DNA of 64,000 nt from QZKY01 sp963666295 (GCA_963666295.1 OY762707.1:2121686-2185685); one strand, 5' to 3'. Shown: positions 41,253 through 51,455, counted from the stretch's first letter. Notes: generated from the sequence alone by a model not told the origin. Made by a program: numbers and translations.

Positions 41253-43169
41253 ATGTTAAATTTCTTTCGTACTCACCAGCGTATCGCACAATTGCTTTTG
41301 CTGATTTTCATCGTCCCTTCTTTCGTTTTTGTCGGTGTCCAGGGATATAGCAGTTTTAGTAATGATGGCAATGTCGTTGCCAAAGTGGCGGGCTACAAAA
41401 TTACCCAGGAAGAATGGGATGCTGCGCAACGCGATCAGGTTCAGCGCATGCGAAAAGTATTGGGCAAACATTTTGATGCCAAGATTTTTGAAAGCGCGGA
41501 GTTCAAGAACGATGTTCTGGACGACATGATCGTCAAGCGCGCGATTGCCGCTGAAATTGTAAGCCGCAACATGATGGTGCCAGACCATGTTCTGCAAAAG
41601 TCCATCATGTCCATTCGCGGTTTGACGAAAGAAGACGGTTCTTTCGATCATGAACGTTACAAATCGCTTCTAAAGGCGCAGGGATATACAGAAGCCGGCT
41701 ACGAGGCGGGTTTGCGTCATGACCTGACGATGCAACAGGTGCGCTCGGCAATTCCGGCGAGCGCCTTCGTACCAAAGACAGTGGCGAACCGCATTTCGGG
41801 CATTGCGGCGCAAACGCGCGATGTGGCGCCCCTGCTCATCAAATCTGCGGATTTTCTGTCAAAAGTGATGGTGACGGATGCCATGCTGGAAGACTATTAC
41901 CGCAAGCATGCGGCGCAGTTTGAAGTGCCGGAGCAAATGAAAGCCGAATATGTCGTTCTTGACATGGACGCGGTCAAGGCAGACATATCTGTTTCCGATG
42001 CGGATGTGAAATCGTACTACGAACAAAATGCAAAACGCTACGAGACGCCTGAGCAGCGTCGCGCCAGCCACATTCTGATCAAAATGGATAAAGCCGCTTC
42101 AGCGGCGGAAAAAGCAACCGCCAAAGCGAAGGCTGAAGAAATTCTGAAACAGTTGCAGCAGAATCCGGCCAGTTTTTCAGCGCTGGCGAAACAGCATTCG
42201 CAAGACCCTGGCTCTGCTTCCAAAGGTGGCGATCTCGGTTATTTCGGCAAAGGCATGATGGTCAAGCCGTTCGAAAATGAAGTATTCAAGCTCAAAAACG
42301 AGGCGTTAAGTGGCCTGGTTGCAACAGATTTTGGCTATCACATTATCAAACTGACTGGGGTCAAGCCTTCTGCGACCAAGCCAATGAATGACGTCAGGGC
42401 TGAAATTGTTGATGCAATCAAGCGCCAGTTGCTGTCGAAGAAGTTTGCAGAAGCCGCCGAAATTTTTACCAACACCGTTTACGAGCATGCAGATAGCCTG
42501 CAACCGGTTGCCAAAGCGCTCAATCTGGAAATCAAGACCGTTTCCGGCCTGACGCGCAAAGGGGGCGTCAAGGACAAGGACGCGCCGTATAACCAGGAAA
42601 AGTTCCTGAATGCGCTATTCTCGGATGAGGTGATCAAGAATAAGCTTAACTCCGAGGCAGTTGAAGTGGGCCAAAACACGCTGATTTCCGGGCGTGTTGT
42701 CGGGTACATGCCAAAATCGGTGAAGCCTTTCGATGAGGTGAAATCGTACATCAGTGAGCAAGTGAAACTTGCTGCGGCAACCGTTATGGCGACCAAAGAT
42801 GGCGAGGAGAAACTGGCCAAGCTGCAGCAAGGCGGTAATGTGACGGGTTTTGGTTCGATCAGGCAGGTATCGCGTGCTGCCGGAGGTGGCACATCGCCTG
42901 AATTGCTGCGTAAGCTGATGAGCGCCGATGTCAGCAAGTTGCCCGCTTATGTGGGTATGGAACTGCCGATGCATGGCTATGGCATTTACCGCATTACCGG
43001 AGTAGCAACGCCAAAAATTGAAGAGGCGCGTCGCGAAGCGGAAGCCAGGCAAATTTCGAACCTGCTGGCTCAGCAGGAAATGCTGGCTTATCTTGAGGCG
43101 CTGAAGGTGCGCGTCAAAACAGAAATCATCAAGCCTGCCAAGGCAGCCGCCAAGGCAGATAAAGAGTAA
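41253..43169 (+). CDS. ppiD: periplasmic folding chaperone PpiD (SurA-N / parvulin domains)
   Basis: 638 residues. One N-terminal membrane anchor (about 12-31), a SurA-type chaperone region, a parvulin prolyl isomerase domain at about 265-360 (RRASHILIKMD...GGDLGYFGKGMMVKPFE), and a second, divergent rotamase-like C-terminal region. Acts near the Sec translocon on newly exported proteins. The size and architecture match PpiD rather than SurA. The location after HU and the two tRNAs matches Burkholderiales and most proteobacteria (hupB-ppiD). Confidence 0.93.
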   Translation: MLNFFRTHQRIAQLLLLIFIVPSFVFVGVQGYSSFSNDGNVVAKVAGYKITQEEWDAAQRDQVQRMRKVLGKHFDAKIFESAEFKNDVLDDMIVKRAIAAEIVSRNMMVPDHVLQKSIMSIRGLTKEDGSFDHERYKSLLKAQGYTEAGYEAGLRHDLTMQQVRSAIPASAFVPKTVANRISGIAAQTRDVAPLLIKSADFLSKVMVTDAMLEDYYRKHAAQFEVPEQMKAEYVVLDMDAVKADISVSDADVKSYYEQNAKRYETPEQRRASHILIKMDKAASAAEKATAKAKAEEILKQLQQNPASFSALAKQHSQDPGSASKGGDLGYFGKGMMVKPFENEVFKLKNEALSGLVATDFGYHIIKLTGVKPSATKPMNDVRAEIVDAIKRQLLSKKFAEAAEIFTNTVYEHADSLQPVAKALNLEIKTVSGLTRKGGVKDKDAPYNQEKFLNALFSDEVIKNKLNSEAVEVGQNTLISGRVVGYMPKSVKPFDEVKSYISEQVKLAAATVMATKDGEEKLAKLQQGGNVTGFGSIRQVSRAAGGGTSPELLRKLMSADVSKLPAYVGMELPMHGYGIYRITGVATPKIEEARREAEARQISNLLAQQEMLAYLEALKVRVKTEIIKPAKAAAKADKE

Positions 43170-43190
43170 TCAGTTTGGAGTTATAGGCTT

Positions 43191-43628
43191 ATGTCGGACA
43201 TTCCTTTTCTGAGAGAACTTGGCCTTGAGATTCTCGATTTCAAAGACGGTGAGTCGGAAATTGCACTGACTCTCGAAGAAAAGCACGGTAACAGCTGGCG
43301 AGTGATGCATGGCGGCGTGACGATGACCTTGCTGGACGTTTGCATGGCGCGCGCGGCACGCTCGCAAGACCCCGGCGCGACGGGCGCTGCGACCGTCGAG
43401 ATGAAGGTCAGTTTTTTTCAGCCAGGAGGCCAGCAGGGACAACGTGTCATTGCCAAAGGGCGTGTCTTGCACAAGTCGACGACGATGTTTTTTTGCGAAG
43501 GCGAGGTCTGGAACGGCAAACGGCTGGTCGCCAAGGCTATCGGCACCTTCAAGACCATTCATCGCGCTGACGTCGCCAAGAAAATGGGTGTGTCGGAAGA
43601 TTCGGTCGTTATCGGCGGTGAAACTTAA
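43191..43628 (+). CDS. PaaI-family hotdog thioesterase
   Basis: 145 residues. Hotdog fold acyl-CoA thioesterase: the active-site region VMHGGVTMTLLDVCMA has HGG at 40-42 and the catalytic acidic residue Asp49; GAATVEMKVSFFQPG forms the next strand. The substrate (probably an acyl- or aryl-CoA) is unknown. It starts 21 bases after ppiD and its stop overlaps the stop of the convergent membrane-protein gene by 4 bases. Confidence 0.88.
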   Translation: MSDIPFLRELGLEILDFKDGESEIALTLEEKHGNSWRVMHGGVTMTLLDVCMARAARSQDPGATGAATVEMKVSFFQPGGQQGQRVIAKGRVLHKSTTMFFCEGEVWNGKRLVAKAIGTFKTIHRADVAKKMGVSEDSVVIGGET

Positions 43629-43996
43629 GGCTGACGCATTGGCATCGTCTTGTTGGCATTTAAGTCCAGAATCCCTTTAAGCAGTCGGTACGCTTTCCAC
43701 AGCCAGGCGAGCGCCCACACTAAGGCGGCCAGTGGAATACCAAAGAAAGTCAGGAACAGCACCCATCCAAACGTCATCCAGGCCAGATACCACCAGAATG
43801 AGCGAATTTGCCAGCGATGATGGCTGTAGACGAAGGTGTCTGCCGCATCGCTTTGCTTCAGATAGTTCAAGATCAGCGGGATAAAAGAGAGCAATCCCAG
43901 TGATGCAACCAGGCTGATGCCATGCAAGATATACAGCCACCAGGCAAAGTTCTTGATGGATAGCGTTTGCGGGTCGAGTTCCAGTTCGTTGGTCAT
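43625..43996 (-). CDS. small membrane protein, DUF4870-like
   Basis: 123 residues from ATG 43996; a GTG at 44008 in frame would add four residues. Three membrane segments are predicted (about 20-40, 68-86, 88-105), with the HHRWQIRSFWW motif between helices 1 and 2 that is typical of the small inner-membrane proteins related to DUF4870. Function unknown. It follows mfd on the same strand after about 120 bases and converges with the thioesterase gene. Confidence 0.75.
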   Translation of the reverse strand: MTNELELDPQTLSIKNFAWWLYILHGISLVASLGLLSFIPLILNYLKQSDAADTFVYSHHRWQIRSFWWYLAWMTFGWVLFLTFFGIPLAALVWALAWLWKAYRLLKGILDLNANKTMPMRQP

Positions 43997-44119
43997 GAGC
44001 TTATTCACAGATTGCGCCGATTCTTGGAAACCTTAGGTTATCCTGAATTCGCTGCCAATGGAAAACAGATTTACATTTGCTTGCAATGCCGCGAAGCCTG
44101 CCTTGATTGGCCGGGTACT

Positions 44120-47100
44120 TTAGCTCGAAAGCAATCTTATCGTGGCTTTCAATTGCGAGATACGCGCGCTGAGATCTGGCATGTTGGCCGTGATGCGCAG
44201 CTTGTCTTGTCCGTGAAGCTTTATGTGGCGGTTTTGCTGGATAAGCTCAATGATGCGGATTGCTTCGATGGGCGGGTTTTCCTGAAAATGCAGTATGGCC
44301 GCTTCTTCATGGGCGTCAATCTTGTCGATGCCGATTTTACTGGCGAGTAAACGCAAGCGATGCGATTCGATCAGGGCGCGCACTTGTTCTGGCAACTCAC
44401 CGAAACGGTCCACCAGTTCTTCTTGCATATCATCGATCGCGTCTTGCGTATCGCAATTGGCAAAGCGCTTGTAGATCGACAGGCGTTCATTCACGCTGGG
44501 GCAGAAGTCGTTCGGTAATATGGCAGGAATGTGCAGGTTAATTTCAGTGGCATGGTGTATCGGGGCGTCGAAATTGGGCTGTTCGCCGTTTTTCAACGCG
44601 CGTACGGCTTCCTTCAGCATTTCAGAGTAAAGCTGGAAGCCGATTTCCTGCATCTCACCAGATTGATTTTCTCCCAGGATTTCGCCTGCACCCCGAATTT
44701 CCAGATCCTGCATCGCCAGGAAAAAGCCGCTACCGAGATCCTCCATTTGCTGAATGGCGTCCAGTCGGCGTTGTGCTGGTCTGGATAGCGTGTTTACGTC
44801 ATTCACAAGCAGGTAGGCATAGGCCTGATGATGCGAACGTCCGATACGCCCGCGCAACTGATGGAGTTGAGCCAGGCCGAACTTGTCAGCGCGGTGCATG
44901 ATCATTGTGTTTGCGCTAGGAACGTCAATGCCGGTTTCAATGATCGTCGTGCACAGCAGGATGTTGTAGCGTTTGGCGACAAAGTCGCGCATCACGCGCT
45001 CCAGTTCGCGCTCATTCATCTGGCCATGTGCCACGCCAATATGGGCTTCTGGCAACAATGTTTCCAGACGTTCTCGCCGGTTCTCGATGGTTTCGACTTC
45101 ATTGTGCAGGAAGTACACCTGACCGCCACGCTTGAGTTCACGCATGCAAGCTTCACGAATGATGGCGTCATTTTCACTGCGTACGAAGGTTTTGATCGAA
45201 AGGCGTTTTTGCGGCGCGGTTGCGATGATGGACAGGTCGCGCATGCCATCCAGCGCCATGCCGAGCGTGCGTGGAATGGGGGTTGCGGTCAGAGTGAGCA
45301 CATCTACATCAGCGCGCAAGGCTTTTAGGGCTTCTTTCTGGCGCACGCCGAAGCGGTGTTCCTCATCAATGATCACCAGCCCGAGGCGCGAAAATTTCAC
45401 GCTTTTCGAAAGCAGTTTGTGCGTGCCGATGACGATATCAACTGAGCCGTCAGCCAATCCTTCGATGGCTTTCTTGACTTCTTTTCCAGTCCGAAAACGC
45501 GACAGTTCAGCAATGCGTACCGGCCAGTCTGCAAAGCGGTTGGCAAAAGTTTGCGAATGTTGTTCGGCCAGCAGTGTGGTCGGTGCCAGTATGGCAACTT
45601 GCTTGCCTCCCATGACGGCAATGAAGGCCGCGCGTAAAGCGACTTCAGTTTTGCCAAAGCCGACGTCGCCGCAAACCAGTCGATCCATTGGTTGGCCGGA
45701 TGTCATATCCTTTATGACGGCATTGATCGATTCGGTTTGATCTGGCGTTTCTTCAAAGCCGAAACTGTCGGCAAAGTTTTCATAGTCGCGCATTGAATAC
45801 TGAAAGACATGGCCTTGACGTAGTGCGCGGCGGGCATAGATATCCAGTAATTCAGCAGCCGTGTCATGTACCTGTTTTGCGGCTTTTTGTTTCGCGCGTT
45901 CCCATTGGCCGGAGCCCAGTGCATGCAGTGGTGCAGCGTCGGGCGAGACGCCGGAATAGCGCGAGATGACGTGTAATTGCGAAACCGGCACATATAACTG
46001 CGCCTCTTTCGCGTAACTGATATGCAGAAATTCGGTTTCGCCTTCCCCCATGTCCATGCTGATCAGGCCACGGTAGCGGCCAATACCATGCTTGATGTGA
46101 ACAACCGGATCGCCGATCTTGAGCTCGGACAAGTCGCGTAGCATTGCATCGACATGCGTGGCGTTATCTTGTTTTCGTCGGCCAGCACGTCGCCCAGAAC
46201 CAGCATAAATTTCGGTTTCGGTAATGAATGCCAGGTTGCCCAGTGCCTCGTCCAGCGCAAAGCCGGCTTGCAGTGGCGCGACGCCGAACATCGGACTGGC
46301 TTCAGATGCAGCAAAGTCGGCATAGCTTTCACAGGTGGTAACGGAGAGCTCATATTCGTTGAAGAACTGCTGCATGGTTTCGCGCCGTCCGTTTGATTCG
46401 GCACAAATCATCACGCGTTTTCCAGTGTTGGCAATGAAGGCGCGCAGCTGGGCTAGCGGGTCGTTGGCACGCCGGTTAACGGCTACATCTGGAATAGGTG
46501 ACGAAATTTCGGAAGCAGTTGCTCCTTTCTGAATGGCCCAGCGGCCATGCGTTTTGGCGAGAGAAAAGAAATCTTCATCGGTCAGAAACAGTATTTGTGG
46601 CGGCAGGATCGGGCGCTCACTGTCATACTTTAAAAAATCGTGGCGACTTTTCGTGTCTGTCCAGAAGCTTCGAATCGCATCATCCACGTTACCGATCAGG
46701 GTGATGTGAGCGTCTTTTGGGAAATAGTCGAATAGTGTTGCTGTTTCTTCAAAAAATAGCGGCAGGTAATACTCGATACCGGCAGAGGCGATGCCGGTGG
46801 CAATGTCACGATAAATGATCGAGCGCGACGGATCGCCTTCAATCATTTCGCGCCAGCGACTGCGGAAGCCCGCGCGTGCGTCTTCTTCCATCGGAAACTC
46901 ACGTCCTGGCAGGAGCCGTACTTCGCTGACTGGATAGAGCGAACGTTGCGTATCGGCATCAAAGGTGCGGATGGTTTCAATCGTGTCGCCAAACAGATCA
47001 AGCCGATAGGGAAGCACGGAACCCATTGGGAACAGGTCGATCAGGCCACCGCGCACAGAGTATTCGCCAGGGGACATCACCTGCGAGACATGGTTGTAGC

Positions 47101-47563
47101 CTGCCAGCGAGAGTTGCGTACGCAGCTTGCCTTCATTGAGCGTTTCGCCTTGCTTGAAATAAAACGTGTGCGCGGCCAGAAAGGCGGGTGGCGCCATGCG
47201 CAGCAAGGCCGTAGTGGCGGGTACGATCAGCAGGTCGCAATGTCCATGCTGCACCTCGTACAGCGTTTCCAGTCGTCTTGAAACCAGATCCTGATGTGGT
47301 GAAAAAGCATCGTAGGGCAGGGTTTCCCAGTCAGGAAGCAGGTAGCAGCGCAGCTTGTCTTCCGGTGTCGTGAACCATGGGATTTCTTCAAGCAAGCGTT
47401 TGGCATCGGTCGCGCTTGCAGTCATTACCACCATCATTTGATCACGCGCCTTGAGGGCGATGGCCGCATTTGCGAGCACATAAGCGTCGCCAGAGCCGTG
47501 TAATTCCGGCAGGGCAAAGCGGTGGCCAGGTTTCGATAAAGATTTTTTCAGATTAAACGACAT
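44120..47563 (-). CDS. mfd: transcription-repair coupling factor Mfd
   Basis: 1147 residues from ATG 47563, essentially the E. coli length (1148); a GTG at 47584 would add seven residues. Removes stalled RNA polymerase and recruits UvrA. Order: UvrB-like N-terminal module (with LPDWETLPYDAFSPHQD), RNA-polymerase-interaction domain (about 480-550, DPVVHIKHGIGRYRG), superfamily 2 motor with GFGKT (Lys638) and DEEHRFGVRQKE, helicase motif VI QLRGRIGRS, and the C-terminal TRCF domain. It is divergent from ispD with about 100 bases between. Confidence 0.97.
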   Translation of the reverse strand: MSFNLKKSLSKPGHRFALPELHGSGDAYVLANAAIALKARDQMMVVMTASATDAKRLLEEIPWFTTPEDKLRCYLLPDWETLPYDAFSPHQDLVSRRLETLYEVQHGHCDLLIVPATTALLRMAPPAFLAAHTFYFKQGETLNEGKLRTQLSLAGYNHVSQVMSPGEYSVRGGLIDLFPMGSVLPYRLDLFGDTIETIRTFDADTQRSLYPVSEVRLLPGREFPMEEDARAGFRSRWREMIEGDPSRSIIYRDIATGIASAGIEYYLPLFFEETATLFDYFPKDAHITLIGNVDDAIRSFWTDTKSRHDFLKYDSERPILPPQILFLTDEDFFSLAKTHGRWAIQKGATASEISSPIPDVAVNRRANDPLAQLRAFIANTGKRVMICAESNGRRETMQQFFNEYELSVTTCESYADFAASEASPMFGVAPLQAGFALDEALGNLAFITETEIYAGSGRRAGRRKQDNATHVDAMLRDLSELKIGDPVVHIKHGIGRYRGLISMDMGEGETEFLHISYAKEAQLYVPVSQLHVISRYSGVSPDAAPLHALGSGQWERAKQKAAKQVHDTAAELLDIYARRALRQGHVFQYSMRDYENFADSFGFEETPDQTESINAVIKDMTSGQPMDRLVCGDVGFGKTEVALRAAFIAVMGGKQVAILAPTTLLAEQHSQTFANRFADWPVRIAELSRFRTGKEVKKAIEGLADGSVDIVIGTHKLLSKSVKFSRLGLVIIDEEHRFGVRQKEALKALRADVDVLTLTATPIPRTLGMALDGMRDLSIIATAPQKRLSIKTFVRSENDAIIREACMRELKRGGQVYFLHNEVETIENRRERLETLLPEAHIGVAHGQMNERELERVMRDFVAKRYNILLCTTIIETGIDVPSANTMIMHRADKFGLAQLHQLRGRIGRSHHQAYAYLLVNDVNTLSRPAQRRLDAIQQMEDLGSGFFLAMQDLEIRGAGEILGENQSGEMQEIGFQLYSEMLKEAVRALKNGEQPNFDAPIHHATEINLHIPAILPNDFCPSVNERLSIYKRFANCDTQDAIDDMQEELVDRFGELPEQVRALIESHRLRLLASKIGIDKIDAHEEAAILHFQENPPIEAIRIIELIQQNRHIKLHGQDKLRITANMPDLSARISQLKATIRLLSS

Positions 47564-47662
47564 GTCGCAAACGGTTAGCGCCACCCCTTTCGGGGTTAGA
47601 ATTCAGGCTTGAATACGTAAACGCGCAATTATACCGCCGCAAAGAAATCTACCTTCGACCTG

Positions 47663-48349
47663 ATGACTCAAGCACGATACTTTGCCCTGATTCCCGCCGC
47701 TGGCGTTGGTGCCCGCCTAGGTGCCGACATTCCGAAACAGTATTTGCCCCTTGCGGGCAAGCCGATGCTACGACATACGGTTGAAGCGTTTGCTGCTTGT
47801 GACAAGATCACGCACACCTTCGTTGTTGTCAGTGCGCAGGACGAATGGGTGGACAGCGTGCTGCCAGAGGATTTGCCGAATGTGACGGTGCTGCGCTGTG
47901 GCGGTGCCATGCGGCGCGATTCGGTCTTAAATGGGCTTGAGGCAATTAAGGAGCAACTCACAAGTGATGACTGGGTGTTGGTGCACGATGCGGCGCGTCC
48001 TGGTTTAACGCCATCCCTGATCGAAAAGCTGATTATGGAGATTGGTGATGATGCCGTGGGAGGTATTTTGGCGCTGCCGGTTGCAGATACGATCAAGCGT
48101 GTTGTCGCTGGTGCAGTAGAGACGGTGTCACGTGATGGCATGTGGCTGGCGCAAACGCCGCAGATGTTTCGCTACGCGCAGTTGAAGCAGGCGTTGCAGG
48201 CCAATGAAGACGTGACCGATGAAGCTGGCGCTATCGAAGCGCTGGGCCTGACGCCACGGCTGGTGCATGGCCATGTGTGCAACAGCAAGGTCACTTTACC
48301 GGCAGATATGGCGTTGGTCAGCCTGTATCTGGCGGCTAAAGAAAACTGA
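47663..48349 (+). CDS. ispD: 2-C-methyl-D-erythritol 4-phosphate cytidylyltransferase
   Basis: 228 residues. Third step of the MEP isoprenoid pathway: joins MEP and CTP. Nucleotide-binding PAAGVGARLGADIPKQY at 11-27, VHDAARP in the middle and DEAGAIEAL toward the C-terminus fit IspD. The gene lies 17 bases upstream of ispF, the usual pair, so two MEP steps are co-expressed. The products feed, among other things, the isoprenoids used by the HpnC-like enzyme at 25464. Confidence 0.96.
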   Translation: MTQARYFALIPAAGVGARLGADIPKQYLPLAGKPMLRHTVEAFAACDKITHTFVVVSAQDEWVDSVLPEDLPNVTVLRCGGAMRRDSVLNGLEAIKEQLTSDDWVLVHDAARPGLTPSLIEKLIMEIGDDAVGGILALPVADTIKRVVAGAVETVSRDGMWLAQTPQMFRYAQLKQALQANEDVTDEAGAIEALGLTPRLVHGHVCNSKVTLPADMALVSLYLAAKEN

Positions 48350-48366
48350 TTGAGAGGATCGAGAGC

Positions 48367-48879
48367 ATGTTTCCTTTTCGCATTGGACAAGGCTACGACT
48401 GCCATGCGCTCGTTGAAGGTCGTAAATTGATCATTGGTGGTGTGGACATCCCGCACAAGACAGGCTTGCAAGGACACTCCGATGCGGACGTGTTACTGCA
48501 TGCGATTGTCGATGCCATCGTGGGCGCGGCGGGTCTCGGGGATATTGGTCGCCACTTTCCGGATACTTCAGCGGTGTTCAGGGGTGCCGATTCGCGCCTG
48601 TTGCTGCGCACAGCGATGCAGAGCGTGGCAGAAGCAGGTTACGTTGTTGGCAATATTGATGCCACCATCATTGCGCAAGCGCCTAAAATGGCGCCGTACA
48701 TTCCACAAATGGTGAGCAATATTGCCGCCGATTTGGGTGTGGAGGTGAGCCAGGTCAATGTGAAAGCCAAGACGAATGAGAAACTGGGCTATCTCGGCCG
48801 TGAAGAAGGGATTGCCGCAGAAGCAGTGGCGCTGATTTTTGCCGTTCAGGCCGGCGATTGCGTTTCACCGTTAATTTGA
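48367..48879 (+). CDS. ispF: 2-C-methyl-D-erythritol 2,4-cyclodiphosphate synthase
   Basis: 170 residues. Cyclises CDP-ME 2-phosphate in the MEP pathway; trimeric zinc enzyme. The metal ligands Asp11, His13 (GYDCH) and His45 (DVLLHAI) are present, and the family signature GHSDADVLLHA is at 36-46. The C-terminal KTNEKLGYLGREEGI is conserved. A ribosome site GAGAGGATCGAGAGC precedes the ATG. rph follows after 23 bases. Confidence 0.96.
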   Translation: MFPFRIGQGYDCHALVEGRKLIIGGVDIPHKTGLQGHSDADVLLHAIVDAIVGAAGLGDIGRHFPDTSAVFRGADSRLLLRTAMQSVAEAGYVVGNIDATIIAQAPKMAPYIPQMVSNIAADLGVEVSQVNVKAKTNEKLGYLGREEGIAAEAVALIFAVQAGDCVSPLI

Positions 48880-48902
48880 TATCTGAAAAAAAAGGAAATA
48901 CC

Positions 48903-49655
48903 ATGACAGACCTGACTCGCTCCGGTGGTCGCGCAAACGATGCGCTACGTCCGATTAGCATAATTCGCCACTTCACTAAGCACGCAGAGGGTTCGGTATT
49001 GATTGAATTTGGGGATACGCGCGTGATTTGCACAGCCAGCATTACGGAGGGCGTGCCTGGCTTTTTGAGAGGCAAGGGTCAAGGTTGGCTGACAGCGGAA
49101 TATGGCATGCTTCCGCGCTCAACGCACTCACGCATGGATCGGGAAGCGGCACGTGGCAGACAGACTGGGCGTACTCAGGAGATTCAGCGCCTGATTGGTC
49201 GTTCCTTGCGCGCTGCGTTTGATTTGAATGCAATGGGTGAGCATACCCTAAACCTGGATTGCGATGTGATTCAGGCAGATGGTGGCACGCGTACGGCAGC
49301 GATTACCGGTGCCATGGTTGCGGCTTACGATGCGTTTGATTTCATGGTCAAGCACGGGCATATGGAAAGTATTCCGCTCAAGCATTTTGTCGCGGCCATT
49401 TCCGTCGGGGTCCATGATGGCGTGCCATTGCTGGATCTGGATTATGCGGAAGATTCTACTTGCGATACCGACATGAATGTCGTGATGACGGATGAGGCGC
49501 ATTTCATCGAAGTGCAGGGAACTGCGGAGGGGGAGGCCTTTGATCGCGTCATGATGAACCAGATGCTCGATTATGCACAAAAAGGCATTCTGGAACTGGT
49601 GGACATGCAACGCGATGTGCTGGGGCTGACGGGAGATCAAGCGGAAGTAAAATGA
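48903..49655 (+). CDS. rph: ribonuclease PH
   Basis: 250 residues from ATG 48903, with AAGGAAA 5-6 bases upstream; the open frame further upstream runs into ispF and is not used. Phosphate-dependent 3'-5' exoribonuclease that trims tRNA 3' ends. GRANDALRPI, RGKGQGWLTAEYGMLPRST, GRTQEIQRLIGRS and DCDVIQADGGTRTA are family hallmarks. Intact C-terminus (unlike the K-12 frameshift). It overlaps rdgB by 4 bases. Confidence 0.96.
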   Translation: MTDLTRSGGRANDALRPISIIRHFTKHAEGSVLIEFGDTRVICTASITEGVPGFLRGKGQGWLTAEYGMLPRSTHSRMDREAARGRQTGRTQEIQRLIGRSLRAAFDLNAMGEHTLNLDCDVIQADGGTRTAAITGAMVAAYDAFDFMVKHGHMESIPLKHFVAAISVGVHDGVPLLDLDYAEDSTCDTDMNVVMTDEAHFIEVQGTAEGEAFDRVMMNQMLDYAQKGILELVDMQRDVLGLTGDQAEVK

Positions 49656-50245
49656 GCCGCAAAATCGTTCTCGCTTCCAACAACAAAGGCAAACTGGCAG
49701 AACTGAATCAGATGCTGGCCCCCGCCGGTTATGAAGTCCATCCGCAGGCCGAATATGGCGTGCCGGAAGCAGAGGAGCCGTTTCACACCTTTGTCGAAAA
49801 CGCGCTGCAAAAGGCGCGACATGCGTCACGCCTGACCGGCCTTCCCGCGCTGGCCGACGACTCGGGCGTATGCGTCAATGCGCTCGGCGGCCAGCCTGGA
49901 GTGTATTCTGCGCATTACGCAGGAGAGCCGAAATCGGATGCGCGCAACAACGAGAAACTGATCGCCGATCTGGCCTCACATACAGATAAGTCGGCCAATT
50001 ACTATTGTGTACTGGTCTATGTGCGTCATGCTGATGACCCGCAACCAGTCATCGCAGAAGGGAGATGGTTTGGCGAGATAACAGACACGCCACGCGGGCA
50101 GGGCGGGTTTGGTTACGATCCATACTTTCTGCTACCGGAATGGAATTGCACCGCGGCCGAGTTGTCGCCACAAGAAAAGAACCGCCTTTCTCACCGTGGG
50201 ATAGCGCTTCAGGCGCTGGTTAAAAAGTTGCGACAGATTTCTTGA
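49652..50245 (+). CDS. rdgB: dITP/XTP pyrophosphatase (Ham1/RdgB family)
   Basis: 197 residues. Hydrolyses non-canonical purine triphosphates (dITP, XTP) to keep them out of DNA and RNA. LASNNKGKLAELNQML at the N-terminus binds the triphosphate, ALADDSGVCVNALGGQPGVYSA is the signature, and QGGFGYDPYF with SHRG closes the site. Starts inside the rph stop (ATGA). rph-rdgB-hemW is the usual run in betaproteobacteria. Confidence 0.96.
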   Translation: MSRKIVLASNNKGKLAELNQMLAPAGYEVHPQAEYGVPEAEEPFHTFVENALQKARHASRLTGLPALADDSGVCVNALGGQPGVYSAHYAGEPKSDARNNEKLIADLASHTDKSANYYCVLVYVRHADDPQPVIAEGRWFGEITDTPRGQGGFGYDPYFLLPEWNCTAAELSPQEKNRLSHRGIALQALVKKLRQIS

Positions 50246-50265
50246 AGGCGAAGGGATTGCAGCAG

Positions 50266-51450
50266 ATGGCGAATTCGACACCAAAACAACCAGAAGCGAT
50301 AAGCCTCTCCGTTTTGCCGCCGTTATCGCTGTACATCCACTTTCCATGGTGCATGCGCAAATGTCCGTATTGCGACTTCAATTCCTTTGAGGCCGGAAGT
50401 GGCCTGCCGGAAGACGCCTATCTGGATGCATTGCGCGCTGACCTGGAATATTCTGCGCCGCTGGTATGGGGGCGGCGCATCCTGACGGTTTTCATTGGGG
50501 GTGGCACACCGAGCCTGCTTTCCTCGGCGGGCATGGATCGTTTGCTGACTGATGTACGTTCGTTGCTTCAGCTTGATCCGATGGCAGAAATCACGATGGA
50601 AGCCAACCCCGGCACATTCGAGGCTGAAAAGTTTCAGGCCTATCGGGAAAGCGGCATCAACCGCCTTTCAATCGGTATTCAGAGTTTCAATGCCCAGCAT
50701 TTACAGGCAATCGGGCGCGTGCATGATGGGGATGAAGCGCGTCGTGCCATCGGCATCGCCCAAAAACACTTTGACAATATCAACCTTGATCTGATGTATG
50801 CCTTGCCGTTGCAAACGGTTGCGCAGGCACATGAAGATATCAAGACAGCCGTCGACTTTGGCCCGCAACACCTCTCGCTTTACCATCTGACGCTGGAGCC
50901 CAACACCTATTTTGCCAAATACCCGCCGGAAGCCATGCCGGACGAAGAAGAAAGCGCTGACATGCAGCAAATGATCTGGCAGGAAACCGCAGATGCCGGC
51001 TATCAGCATTACGAAGTGTCGGCCTACGCACAGCCCGGCAGGCAGTCAAGGCATAACTTGAATTACTGGCAGTTTGGCGATTACCTCGGCATTGGTGCCG
51101 GTGCGCATGCCAAAATTTCTTTTCCAGATCGCATCATCCGGCAAATGCGCTACATGCAGCCAGCAGCCTACATGAAACACGCATTGGCAATGCAACCGGT
51201 TCATCAGGAAACGGCGCTCGCGCCGGAAGATCTGGGGTTTGAGTTTATGTTGAATGCCTTGCGCCTGAATAACGGATTTGAGACACGCCTGTTTTCTGAG
51301 CGAACAGGACTTTCGCTGGATTTCATTGAGAAAAAACTCCGACAAGCTGAAGCCAAAGGTTTGCTCTGTCGGGACTCGGCCCGGATTTGGCCTAGCGAAT
51401 TGGGCCGGCAGTTTCTGAATGATTTGCAAGAACTATTTCTGGTGGACTGA
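50266..51450 (+). CDS. hemW: HemW, heme-trafficking radical SAM protein
   Basis: 394 residues from ATG 50266. An earlier TTG at 50242 shares the frame but lacks support. Radical SAM cluster motif CMRKCPYCDF with Cys29, Cys33 and Cys36, plus a further Phe-Asn context typical of HemW; GGGTPSLLS follows. Older annotation calls this oxygen-independent coproporphyrinogen oxidase, but true HemN needs extra N-terminal residues that are missing here. HemW binds heme and inserts it into respiratory enzymes. Confidence 0.92.
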   Translation: MANSTPKQPEAISLSVLPPLSLYIHFPWCMRKCPYCDFNSFEAGSGLPEDAYLDALRADLEYSAPLVWGRRILTVFIGGGTPSLLSSAGMDRLLTDVRSLLQLDPMAEITMEANPGTFEAEKFQAYRESGINRLSIGIQSFNAQHLQAIGRVHDGDEARRAIGIAQKHFDNINLDLMYALPLQTVAQAHEDIKTAVDFGPQHLSLYHLTLEPNTYFAKYPPEAMPDEEESADMQQMIWQETADAGYQHYEVSAYAQPGRQSRHNLNYWQFGDYLGIGAGAHAKISFPDRIIRQMRYMQPAAYMKHALAMQPVHQETALAPEDLGFEFMLNALRLNNGFETRLFSERTGLSLDFIEKKLRQAEAKGLLCRDSARIWPSELGRQFLNDLQELFLVD

Positions 51451-51455
51451 TAACG